A DNA stretch of 9,183 bases from Chryseobacterium gleum (GTDB taxonomy: Bacteria > Bacteroidota > Bacteroidia > Flavobacteriales_D > Crocinitomicaceae). Location of the stretch: NCBI GenBank assembly GCA_945877005.1, contig CAMCQL010000060.1:1-9183 (forward strand). Reading direction: 5' to 3'. The notes beneath the pieces were generated by a model. It made no database searches and was not told the origin of the DNA. It saw nothing but the letters and a program-made list of their open reading frames with translations. Below, in pieces: positions 1 through 6,640 of the stretch. Made by a program: the position numbers and the translations under genes. How positions within the stretch are numbered: the first letter of the stretch is position 1; each line of letters starts with the position of its first letter.

Positions 1-18
1 TTTTAAGTAAAATTTCAA

Positions 19-1284
19 TTATTTTTTATCAATCTCTACAGCTGCCAATTCATCTGATTTGTACTCACCATTGTCTAATTTGGTTTTCAATTTTTTGAAT
101 GTCTCGATGGTGTAATTTACATCTTCTATTGTGTGAGCGGCAGTTGGAATAATTCTAAGCATGATTACGTCTTTGGGAACGACAGGATAAATTACAATTG
201 AACAAAAGATATTGTAATTTTCACGTAGGTCAAATGTTAAATTTGTTGCCTCAGCCAATGAACCTTTCATAAATACTGGAGTCACGGGAGAATTGGTTGC
301 TCCGATATCAAATCCTGCATCCTTGAATCCAGTTTGTAATGCATTGGTAATTTCCCATAATTTATTTTTTAATTCTGGGCGAGTACGTAACAGTTCCAAA
401 CGTTTTCTTGCGCCAATTGTAATAGTCATTGGCAAAGCTTTCGCAAACATTTGAGATCGCATGTTGTATCTAAGGTATTCTACTATACTCTCATCAGCAC
501 AAATAAAACCTCCAATAGAAGACATAGATTTAGCAAAAGTGCCGAAAAGAATATCAATTTCTTTTTGAACGCCTTGAACTTCTCCAGCTCCCTGGCCAGT
601 TTCGCCCAATGTACCAAAACCATGCGCATCGTCAACGAATAATCTAAAGTTGTATTTGCCAGAAGTTCTGAATTCAATGATTTCTTTCAATTTCCCTTGA
701 TCTCCCGCCATTCCAAACACACCTTCGGAAATAACCATGATTCCTCCACCTGTTTGTTCAGCCAAACGTGTTGCATTGCGCATTTGTTTGTCAAAACTTT
801 CCATGTCATTGTGTTGGAAAACAAAACGTTTACCGGTATGTAATCGCATTCCGTCTAGGATACACGCATGTGCTTCACTGTCGTAAACGATGACGTCATT
901 TCTATCTAATAATGAATCAATCGCAGAAACCATACCTTGGTATCCAAAATTTAACAAGATACAATCTTCTTTCTCCATGAATTCAGCCAGTTCATTTTCT
1001 AGCTTTTCATGTTCTGAAGTTTGACCAGTCATCATTCTCGCTCCCATTGGGTAAGCCAATCCGTATTGTTCAGCAGCTTTCGCGTCAGCTTCACGTACTT
1101 CAGGATGGTTTGCAAGTCCAAGGTAATTGTTTAAAGACCAGATTAAACATTCCTTTCCTCTGAACATCATTTTGTTTCCCAATTCCCCTTCTAACTTTGG
1201 AAACGTGAAATATCCATGAACTCCTTTAGAATATTGCCCAATTGGGCCTCTGTTTTTTTTGATTTTGTCAAATATATCTGCCAT
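19..1284 (-). CDS. PLP-dependent alpha-oxoamine synthase, serine palmitoyltransferase type
   Basis: This is a 421-residue fold-type I PLP enzyme of the alpha-oxoamine synthase family, whose members condense an amino acid with an acyl-CoA and release CO2. Visible landmarks are the cofactor-stacking histidine H139 in DSEAHACILDG, the D218-D219-A220-H221 motif that contacts the pyridine nitrogen, and the Schiff-base lysine K252 in GTFAKSMSSIGGF. In Bacteroidota such enzymes start sphingolipid synthesis (serine plus palmitoyl-CoA) or sulfonolipid synthesis (cysteate as the amino acid). The length slightly exceeds the roughly 395-400 residues usual for the family, owing to a charged C-terminal tail. 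The ATG at 1284 is chosen because it lies about 28 bases after a perfect -7 box and the protein begins as family members do. 2-amino-3-ketobutyrate CoA ligase or 8-amino-7-oxononanoate synthase remain possible, but there is no threonine or biotin gene nearby. The family is secure; the substrate is inferred. Confidence 0.88.
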   Translation of the reverse strand: MADIFDKIKKNRGPIGQYSKGVHGYFTFPKLEGELGNKMMFRGKECLIWSLNNYLGLANHPEVREADAKAAEQYGLAYPMGARMMTGQTSEHEKLENELAEFMEKEDCILLNFGYQGMVSAIDSLLDRNDVIVYDSEAHACILDGMRLHTGKRFVFQHNDMESFDKQMRNATRLAEQTGGGIMVISEGVFGMAGDQGKLKEIIEFRTSGKYNFRLFVDDAHGFGTLGETGQGAGEVQGVQKEIDILFGTFAKSMSSIGGFICADESIVEYLRYNMRSQMFAKALPMTITIGARKRLELLRTRPELKNKLWEITNALQTGFKDAGFDIGATNSPVTPVFMKGSLAEATNLTFDLRENYNIFCSIVIYPVVPKDVIMLRIIPTAAHTIEDVNYTIETFKKLKTKLDNGEYKSDELAAVEIDKK

Positions 1285-1293
1285 TTTTTGAAT

Positions 1294-1321
1294 GTATTTC
1301 CGTATTTAAATACAAAAATAC
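1294..1321. repeat. 28-base interrupted palindrome over the acyltransferase promoter
   Basis: The left half is GTATTT-CC-GTATTT (1294-1307) and the right half is AAATAC-AA-AAATAC (1308-1321). The two halves are reverse complements except at the 2-base spacers, and the central 12 bases, GTATTTAAATAC, are a perfect palindrome. The element covers the -7 box and the expected transcription start of the minus-strand PLP enzyme gene, so an operator for a dimeric or tetrameric repressor is the simplest reading. A hairpin in the mRNA is less likely because most of the element lies at or upstream of the start site. Function is inferred; symmetry is seen directly. Confidence 0.6.
1313..1320 (-). promoter_or_regulatory. 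Bacteroidota -7 box TATTTTTG for the PLP enzyme gene
   Basis: On the minus strand the sequence reads TATTTTTG, an exact match to the Bacteroidota -7 consensus TAnnTTTG, ending 28 bases before the ATG at 1284. I see no clear TTTG -33 element at 18-21 bases upstream, so the call rests on the -7 box and its position. It is embedded in the right half of the 28-base palindrome. Confidence 0.5.
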
Positions 1322-1444
1322 GTTGTTTTTTGATTGCGTATACGTAGTAAAAAGGTATTTATTAACACTCTATTTGGTGTATTTGTCGATATCTGTATTT
1401 TACCCTGACTTTAAATTTCAGTTCTATATGATTTTTGAATTGAT

Positions 1445-1452
1445 TATATTTG
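1445..1452 (+). promoter_or_regulatory. Bacteroidota -7 box TATATTTG for ychF
   Basis: TATATTTG matches TAnnTTTG exactly and ends 16 bases before the ychF ATG. Transcription would start near 1457, leaving a leader of only about 10-12 bases. No convincing -33 TTTG sits at the usual distance; the TTTG at 1434-1437 is too close, with a 7-base spacer. Confidence 0.5.
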
Positions 1453-1468
1453 CATAAAATATAGTGAA

Positions 1469-2566
1469 ATGGCTTTAAAATGTGGTATAGTTGGACTACC
1501 GAATGTAGGTAAATCAACATTGTTTAATTGTTTATCGAATGCTAAAGCTCAATCCGCAAATTTTCCTTTTTGTACGATTGAACCAAACGTTGGAACAATT
1601 TCAGTTCCTGATCCAAGATTGGCAGTTTTAGAGGATATTGTAAATCCTGAAAGAGTAATGCCTACAACAATGGAAATTGTAGATATTGCAGGATTGGTGA
1701 AAGGAGCTTCTAAGGGGGAAGGTTTAGGGAATCAGTTTTTAGCGAATATTCGTGAGACAGATGCAATCATTCATGTGTTGCGTTGTTTTGACGATGGAAA
1801 CATCATCCACGTGGATGGTTCTGTGAATCCAATCAGAGACAAGGAAGTGATTGATATTGAGCTTCAGTTGAAAGACTTTGAAACAATTGAAAAACGCATT
1901 CAATCATTGTCAAAAAGTTTAAAAACAGGGGATAAAGACATTTTAAAAGAAAATGAATTGGCGCATACTGTTAAAGAACATTTAGAAAAAGGTTTGTCAG
2001 TTCGCTCGATGGAATTAGACGAAAAAGAAATTGAAATCGTTAAAAAGTTTCAATTGATTACTTCTAAACCAGTCCTTTATTTGTGTAATGTGGATGAATC
2101 TTCAGTAAAGACAGGAAATGTTTACGTAGATCAAGTAAAAGAAAATGTAAAGAATGAAAACGCTGAAGTATTGGTGATTGGTGCTAAAATTGAGGCTGAT
2201 ATTACAGAATTAGAGACATTTGAGGAACGTCAAATGTTTTTAGAAGAATTAGGTTTGGAGGAACCAGGTGTCAATCGTTTAATTCGTTCTGCGTATGATT
2301 TATTGAATTTACAAACGTATTTTACCGCAGGTGTTAAAGAAGTGAGAGCTTGGACCATTACGAAAGGAATGACAGCACCACAAGCAGCAGGTGTGATTCA
2401 CAGTGATTTTGAAAAAGGTTTTATTCGTGCCGAAGTAATGAAGTATCTAGATTATACAACTTTGAAATCAGAGGCAGCAGTAAAAGATGCTGGAAAATTT
2501 AAAGTAGAAGGAAAAGAATATGTTGTTGAAGATGGAGATATTATGCACTTCAGATTTAACGTTTAG
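1469..2566 (+). CDS. ychF: Redox-regulated ATPase YchF (OLA1 family)
   Basis: YchF is a ribosome-associated Obg-family P-loop protein that prefers ATP to GTP and is linked to translation and oxidative-stress responses. The 365-residue length is typical. The P-loop GLPNVGKST is at residues 9-17, the switch II/G3 region DIAGLVKGAS at 72-81, and the G4 motif is NVDE (207-210) in place of the NKxD of true GTPases, which is the hallmark of the ATP-using YchF branch. A central coiled-coil region lies around 127-200, and a C-terminal TGS domain spans about 281-363. C35 in NFPFCTIEPN corresponds to the cysteine implicated in redox control in E. coli. The gene is monocistronic by layout, with its own -7 box and a hairpin terminator 21 bases past the stop. 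Identification is secure. Confidence 0.98.
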   Translation: MALKCGIVGLPNVGKSTLFNCLSNAKAQSANFPFCTIEPNVGTISVPDPRLAVLEDIVNPERVMPTTMEIVDIAGLVKGASKGEGLGNQFLANIRETDAIIHVLRCFDDGNIIHVDGSVNPIRDKEVIDIELQLKDFETIEKRIQSLSKSLKTGDKDILKENELAHTVKEHLEKGLSVRSMELDEKEIEIVKKFQLITSKPVLYLCNVDESSVKTGNVYVDQVKENVKNENAEVLVIGAKIEADITELETFEERQMFLEELGLEEPGVNRLIRSAYDLLNLQTYFTAGVKEVRAWTITKGMTAPQAAGVIHSDFEKGFIRAEVMKYLDYTTLKSEAAVKDAGKFKVEGKEYVVEDGDIMHFRFNV

Positions 2567-2587
2567 ATATTAGTAAATTAAGTCTAA

Positions 2588-2623
2588 AAAAAAATCCCAA
2601 CTTATTTAAGTCGGGATTTTTTT
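2588..2623. terminator. Bidirectional hairpin terminator between ychF and the DUF2795 gene
   Basis: An inverted repeat has arms 2588-2603 and 2608-2623 with a 4-base loop ATTT. The stem core TCCCAACTT pairs with AAGTCGGGA with one A-C mismatch, and it is flanked by a 7-base A tract on the left and a 7-base T tract on the right. It can therefore terminate transcripts from both directions, which fits its place between convergent genes. Confidence 0.88.
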
Positions 2624-2627
2624 ATTT

Positions 2628-2849
2628 CTAATACTCATCTTCGTTGAAAAGAAAATCGTCTTTTGACGGGTAATCTGGCCAAATTTCTTCGATGCTCTCA
2701 TATACGTCTCCTTCATCTTCCAAATCTTGAAGATTTTCAACCACTTCCAAAGGAGCTCCATGACGAATAGCAAAATCGATTAATTCATCTTTTGTTGCTG
2801 GCCAAGGTGCATCTTCTAAATAAGATGCTAATTCTAGTGTCCAATACAT
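2628..2849 (-). CDS. Small acidic DUF2795-family protein
   Basis: This 73-residue protein is of unknown function and belongs to the DUF2795-like small proteins widespread in Bacteroidota. The start MYWTLELASYLEDAPWPATK, the central HGAPLEVVENLQDLEDEGD stretch and the C-terminal IWPDYP followed by an acidic NEDEY tail are the conserved features I recognise. It is strongly acidic, has no signal peptide or membrane segment, and is probably a cytoplasmic all-helical protein. It has its own promoter at 2878-2907 and ends 5 bases from the shared terminator, so it is probably a single-gene transcript, though read-through from the adenosyltransferase gene upstream is possible. No biochemical role can be given. 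Confidence 0.9.
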   Translation of the reverse strand: MYWTLELASYLEDAPWPATKDELIDFAIRHGAPLEVVENLQDLEDEGDVYESIEEIWPDYPSKDDFLFNEDEY

Positions 2850-2877
2850 ATTCCTAAATTTTCAGGTTAATTTTCTG

Positions 2878-2907
2878 CAAAAGTAAATTTATTTTGAAAA
2901 AAACAAA
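2878..2907 (-). promoter_or_regulatory. Promoter of the DUF2795 gene with both -33 and -7 boxes
   Basis: On the minus strand TTTG (2904-2907) is followed after an 18-base spacer by TACTTTTG (2878-2885), an exact TAnnTTTG match. The -7 box ends 28 bases before the ATG at 2849. This is the best-formed Bacteroidota promoter in the window. The -33 box lies in one copy of a 9-base direct repeat AAACAAAAT (2901-2909, again at 2921-2929). Confidence 0.68.
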
Positions 2908-2958
2908 ATTAAATTCATAGAAACAAAATGTTAATTTTGATTAATTTAAAATCTGAAA

Positions 2959-3507
2959 TTAAACTCTTGGTTTCCAGGGTTGTTCTTTAGCGTTTAAATC
3001 CTGAGATAATTTTCGTGCCAATGTAAAAAGATAATCACTTAGTCGGTTTAGGTATTTCAGAATAATTGGAGAAGTAGTTTGTTCTTCGTGCAATTGATTT
3101 GATAATCGTTCAGCGCGCCTGCAAACACATCGCGCAATGTGACAAAACGAAACAGTTGTATGTCCTCCAGGTAGAATAAAAAATTTCATTTCTGGCAATA
3201 AATTGTCCATTTCATCAATTTTATTTTCTAGGTAGATGACATCTTCCTCTCTTAATTCGGGCAATTTCATGGTGGATTTGTGCGGATCTGCTGCTAATAA
3301 CGAACCAATCGTAAACAAACGATCTTGTATTTCAATCAATTGTTCTTGGTAGATGGATTGAATTTCTTGATCTCTGATCAAACCTATGTGAGAATTTAAT
3401 TCATCAACCGTTCCATACGTTTCTATTCGTAAAGCATGTTTTGAAATACGTGTTCCACCAATCAAAGAAGTGGTGCCTGTATCGCCTTGTCGTGTATATA
3501 TTTTCAT
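2959..3507 (-). CDS. PduO-type cob(I)yrinic acid a,c-diamide adenosyltransferase
   Basis: The enzyme transfers the 5'-deoxyadenosyl group of ATP to cob(I)alamin, making adenosylcobalamin for enzymes such as methylmalonyl-CoA mutase. The 182-residue length is normal for PduO/MMAB-type enzymes. The N-terminal ATP-binding motif YTRQGDTGTTSLIGG is at residues 4-18, YGTVDELNSHIG at 31-42 includes the conserved D35, FILPGG is at 110-115, and the helix RCVCRRAER (126-134) carries the arginines used for ATP binding. YLNRLSDYLF (152-161) completes the family pattern. It lies 18 bases downstream of the methyltransferase stop on the same strand and is probably cotranscribed with it. No other corrin genes are present, which suggests salvage or cofactor activation rather than a de novo cluster. 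Confidence 0.95.
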   Translation of the reverse strand: MKIYTRQGDTGTTSLIGGTRISKHALRIETYGTVDELNSHIGLIRDQEIQSIYQEQLIEIQDRLFTIGSLLAADPHKSTMKLPELREEDVIYLENKIDEMDNLLPEMKFFILPGGHTTVSFCHIARCVCRRAERLSNQLHEEQTTSPIILKYLNRLSDYLFTLARKLSQDLNAKEQPWKPRV

Positions 3508-3525
3508 GTTCTAAATGTTTATTAA

Positions 3526-4284
3526 TTAATAACGAATCGTAAAATGTTCTTTTTCTTTTGTGTGTTTTTTTAAAATGATTCCAAATTTAAAAAGATCCAT
3601 ACTCAGATGGTAATGGTCCATTTTGATTATTTTGTTCCATGTATCAAACATATCTTCACTCCAACGAATGTCATCTATTAATATGATGGTAGAATCGTGC
3701 GTGTTTTTTTCTAAACAAGTGAGGTACTCTAAAAGTTTAGTTCCTCTGTGATCTCCGTCAATAAAAATGAAATCGAAAACGGTGTTACATTGGGCGAGGT
3801 AGTGATGAAAGGTGGAGTGATGGTGATCTGAATTTGAGCAGTAATGTTTGGTGTTTTGTTGCGCAATTGAAAAGAGGGAAGGGTCTCCTTCAATGGTGGT
3901 GACATACCCAAAGGGATTACCTTGGCTTAAAAAATACGTTCCAATTCCTAAATTTGTTCCTAGTTCTAAGGTGTATTTAGGGAGGTAGTGTGCACTTATT
4001 TTGTAAAGTAATTCAGCATATTTTCCTTTTGTACTGGCTTTTTGATAAATAGAAGAAATCCTTGTAGATTTGGATGATTTTGAACCAGCACCGTGGTCTT
4101 CTAAAGTGATTTTAGAAGTGTTATTTATGAGTTGATTTATAAGTTTCTTGTAGTTGCTTTTTGTTGTTTTATCCACCTTTATTTTGAGGCATTTATCGGT
4201 GAAATCATAAACGAATGGTGAGTGAATACCATGTCTTTTTTTGCTTTTAATTAGATAATTTATATATTCGTAAATCAAATTCAT
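3526..4284 (-). CDS. Class I SAM-dependent methyltransferase (Methyltransf_24-like)
   Basis: This is a 252-residue predicted cytoplasmic methyltransferase. The Rossmann-fold SAM site is clear: motif I TLELGTNLGIGTYFL (105-119), the acidic strand-2 end TIEGDP (130-135), the DFIFIDGDHRG stretch (171-181), and IDDIRWSEDM (203-212). The aspartates in the last two resemble the metal-binding positions of catechol O-methyltransferase-like enzymes. The N-terminal RHGIHSPFVYDF (17-28) is a signature of a Bacteroidota subgroup whose substrate is not known to me. A histidine-rich patch sits at 153-161. It is the first gene of a probable two-gene unit with the adenosyltransferase and is divergent from the DUF4301 gene, with only 28 bases between the two starts. 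The substrate is unassigned. Confidence 0.87.
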   Translation of the reverse strand: MNLIYEYINYLIKSKKRHGIHSPFVYDFTDKCLKIKVDKTTKSNYKKLINQLINNTSKITLEDHGAGSKSSKSTRISSIYQKASTKGKYAELLYKISAHYLPKYTLELGTNLGIGTYFLSQGNPFGYVTTIEGDPSLFSIAQQNTKHYCSNSDHHHSTFHHYLAQCNTVFDFIFIDGDHRGTKLLEYLTCLEKNTHDSTIILIDDIRWSEDMFDTWNKIIKMDHYHLSMDLFKFGIILKKHTKEKEHFTIRY

Positions 4285-4312
4285 TAGACAAAGTAAGTAA
4301 ATTCATTTCATT

Positions 4313-5719
4313 ATGTCGATAATCGAAACGCAAACAATTGATATCAACCAACAAAGAGCAAAAGTTTTCGGGCAACATCCTGAGTTAAAATTAGTGGCAC
4401 CGTGTAAATTAGATGACGGTGTACTAGGTTACGATGAAGTTCAGAAGGAATTATTGATTGAGAAATTTGAAAATTCTAAAATTCAATCTACTTTTTTTAT
4501 TCCAGCTTCTGGTTCTGGATCAAGAATGTTTCAATTTTTGTATGATTTTTTGGAAGAACCAACTGAGCAAAATACGAGTCAGGTGGAGCAATTTTTAAAT
4601 AATATTGAAAAATTTGCGTTTTACTACCAATTACCCATCGACTTCCGTATGAAAATACACCAGCAGGAATTATCCTTGGAAGAAATTGTGAGGTATTTAT
4701 TGACAAATGAAGGAATGTCTTACGGTGATTTACCAAAAGGGTTAATCCCTTTCCATAAAAATGGACCTTTTGTATTAACGCCTTTTCAAGAGCAATTATT
4801 GCAAGGGTTGACCATTAAAGAAGGGGGAGTCAATTTTCATTATACCATCAAACCTGAATTTGAAACAAAAATTAACAAAGTAATTAATGTTGTTCGAGAT
4901 TTTATAGGGCAACAAGTAGATGTTACTTATTCTATTCAAAATCCTGATTTAGATTCAGTTGCGTTTGATGGAGATAAAGAAGTTGTATTGAATGAATCAG
5001 GCGATGTGTTAACCCGTCCATCTGGTCATGGGGCGTTGATTCAAAATTTAAATAACATCGATTCGGATTTAATTTTCATAAAAAACATTGATAATGTTCA
5101 GCAATACGCTAAGTCGCACGAAACTTCTGAGACTTGGAAGTATTTAGGTGGGATGGCATTGTGGTTTCAAGAAAAAATGGCGAAATTGATGAAGAATCCT
5201 ACGCATGATTCTTTCGTGAAATTTAATAACCGATTTCAATTATTAACGAAAGAACAAGCAGAATCCATTTCTGAAGAAGAAATAGTTGCGTTGTTAAATC
5301 GTCCATTCAGAATTTGTGGAATGGTTAGAAATGAAGGACAACCTGGAGGGGGACCGTTTTGGGTAGAAGAAGAGGGAATTATTACAAAGCAAATTGTTGA
5401 AAAAGCACAAATTAATACCAAAGGAAGCCAATTTCGATTGATGATTCAAAGCAGTTATTTTAACCCTGTAGTAATGGTTGCTGTTACAAAAGACATTCAA
5501 GGGGGTAAATTTGACTTAAAAGAATTCGTAGATGAATCAAAGTATTTTGTTGTGAAAAAAAGTTACAAAGGACAACCAATTTATTTTTCTGAATTACCTG
5601 GATTGTGGAATGGTTCAATGGCAAATTGGAATACTATTTTTGTAGAAATCCCTGCACAAGCTTTCACACCTGTAAAGACGGTATTAGATTTATTAGCTGA
5701 ACCACACAAAGAGATTTAA
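4313..5719 (+). CDS. DUF4301 family protein with nucleotidyltransferase-like motifs
   Basis: This 468-residue protein has no signal peptide or membrane segment and is of the DUF4301 type found in Bacteroidota. Its motif order resembles sugar-nucleotide pyrophosphorylases: a glycine-rich loop PASGSGSRMF (64-73), DLPKGLIPFH (139-148) like the PKG step of UDP-sugar pyrophosphorylases, RPSGHGALIQNLN (235-247) recalling their P-x-GNGG-xY-xAL motif, and DLIFIKNIDNV (252-262) recalling the VDN-type aspartate strand. A further conserved-looking block, GMVRNEGQPGGGPFWV, is at 336-351. The fold parallel is my inference from motifs, and the reaction is unknown. The ATG at 4313 is the first in the frame near the divergent start. 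The stop overlaps the stop of the convergent DUF58 gene, and there is no hairpin terminator between them. Confidence 0.87.
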   Translation: MSIIETQTIDINQQRAKVFGQHPELKLVAPCKLDDGVLGYDEVQKELLIEKFENSKIQSTFFIPASGSGSRMFQFLYDFLEEPTEQNTSQVEQFLNNIEKFAFYYQLPIDFRMKIHQQELSLEEIVRYLLTNEGMSYGDLPKGLIPFHKNGPFVLTPFQEQLLQGLTIKEGGVNFHYTIKPEFETKINKVINVVRDFIGQQVDVTYSIQNPDLDSVAFDGDKEVVLNESGDVLTRPSGHGALIQNLNNIDSDLIFIKNIDNVQQYAKSHETSETWKYLGGMALWFQEKMAKLMKNPTHDSFVKFNNRFQLLTKEQAESISEEEIVALLNRPFRICGMVRNEGQPGGGPFWVEEEGIITKQIVEKAQINTKGSQFRLMIQSSYFNPVVMVAVTKDIQGGKFDLKEFVDESKYFVVKKSYKGQPIYFSELPGLWNGSMANWNTIFVEIPAQAFTPVKTVLDLLAEPHKEI

Positions 5720-6633
5720 CGCATCGTATTTCTTTTTATTAGGTATTTAAGAAGGATGGTATGGAGTGACTCGTTAATATCTGTAGTCACAAAATCAATT
5801 TTTTGGAGCCCTGCTTTTAAGGTGAGATTCGTATAATAGTTTTTTACAAACTCTTCGTATTTTTTTTGGATGCCTGCAGGATTCAATTGAATCGTTTCCA
5901 TGGTTTCCATATCCACAATTTTTAAAGGACGTTTATCCAAATTAAAGTCAATTTCAAGTTGTTTATCAATCACATGAAATAGAATTACTTCATGTTTATT
6001 GTGTTTAAGGTGTTGAAAGGATTGGATTAATTGTTCTTGTTGCGCTTCGTCTCCTATAAAGTCTGAAAAAACTAATATTAAACTTCTTTGATGACTCATT
6101 TCTGCAATTTCGTGCAAACAACTAGGTAGATTAGCATCAGATACTTGTTTCGTTGGTTCAGATGAAAGTAGTTGTTCAAGAGTTTGGTATAGGAAATGTA
6201 AGTGGGATAATGATGTTTTTGAGGGAGTATGAAGGTCTACTTTTTCATTGATTAAAGAAAGTCCGATAGCATCTCTTTGTTTTTTAAGTAATTCAATGAG
6301 TGACGCTGCAGCGAAAATAGCATGGTCAATTTTTCGAGTATTCGCTTTGTTTCCAAAAAACATAGAATTCGAACAATCTATAACAATTTGACAACGAAGA
6401 TTGGTCTCTTCATCGTATTTTTTCGTGAATAGTTTTTCCGTTCTCCCGTAAAGTTTCCAGTCAATGTGCTTGGTCGATTCACCAGTGTTATATAATCTGT
6501 GTTCAGCAAATTCAACTGAAAATCCGTGAAATGGGCTTTTATGAAGCCCCGTAATGAACCCTTCCACTACTTGTTTTGCTAATAATTCTAAACTTCCAAA
6601 CTGAACTAAATCAGATTTTTTAATTGTCGCCAT
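5716..6633 (-). CDS. DUF58 domain protein with a von Willebrand A-like region
   Basis: This 305-residue cytoplasmic protein is of the DUF58 family, which is usually encoded beside MoxR AAA+ ATPases and thought to act with them in complex assembly or chaperone-like roles. The DUF58 signature covers about residues 38-78, with EFAEHRLYNTGE and HIDWKLYGRT followed by LFTKKYDEE. A VWA-like domain follows: strand QIVID, then the MIDAS pattern D86-x-S88-x-S90 in DCSNSM, and a later strand LILVFSDFIGD (185-195) with D191 as a possible extra metal ligand. Unlike many DUF58 proteins it lacks N-terminal membrane helices. It lies 7 bases downstream of the EamA transporter gene, so the two are probably cotranscribed. 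No moxR gene is inside the window. Confidence 0.92.
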   Translation of the reverse strand: MATIKKSDLVQFGSLELLAKQVVEGFITGLHKSPFHGFSVEFAEHRLYNTGESTKHIDWKLYGRTEKLFTKKYDEETNLRCQIVIDCSNSMFFGNKANTRKIDHAIFAAASLIELLKKQRDAIGLSLINEKVDLHTPSKTSLSHLHFLYQTLEQLLSSEPTKQVSDANLPSCLHEIAEMSHQRSLILVFSDFIGDEAQQEQLIQSFQHLKHNKHEVILFHVIDKQLEIDFNLDKRPLKIVDMETMETIQLNPAGIQKKYEEFVKNYYTNLTLKAGLQKIDFVTTDINESLHTILLKYLIKRNTMR

Positions 6634-6640
6634 AAGAGAG

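Noticed and set aside
451..677. Two short open frames, one on each strand, inside the PLP enzyme gene.
   Set aside because: They lie wholly within a well-supported gene with intact catalytic motifs, and their products show no recognisable features.
3519..3532. Perfect 14-base palindrome TTATTAATTAATAA between the methyltransferase and adenosyltransferase genes.
   Set aside because: It consists only of A and T, overlaps the methyltransferase stop codon, and has no GC stem or T run; chance symmetry in AT-rich DNA is likely.
2959..4284. The methyltransferase as a corrin-ring methyltransferase linked to the cobalamin adenosyltransferase.
   Set aside because: Its motifs are of the O-methyltransferase-like Methyltransf_24 type, not the tetrapyrrole methyltransferase fold; adjacency alone does not support a corrin role.
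5236..5500. Two overlapping minus-strand open frames opposite the DUF4301 gene.
   Set aside because: They are antisense shadows of the conserved GQPGGGPFWV region, with no promoter or domain.
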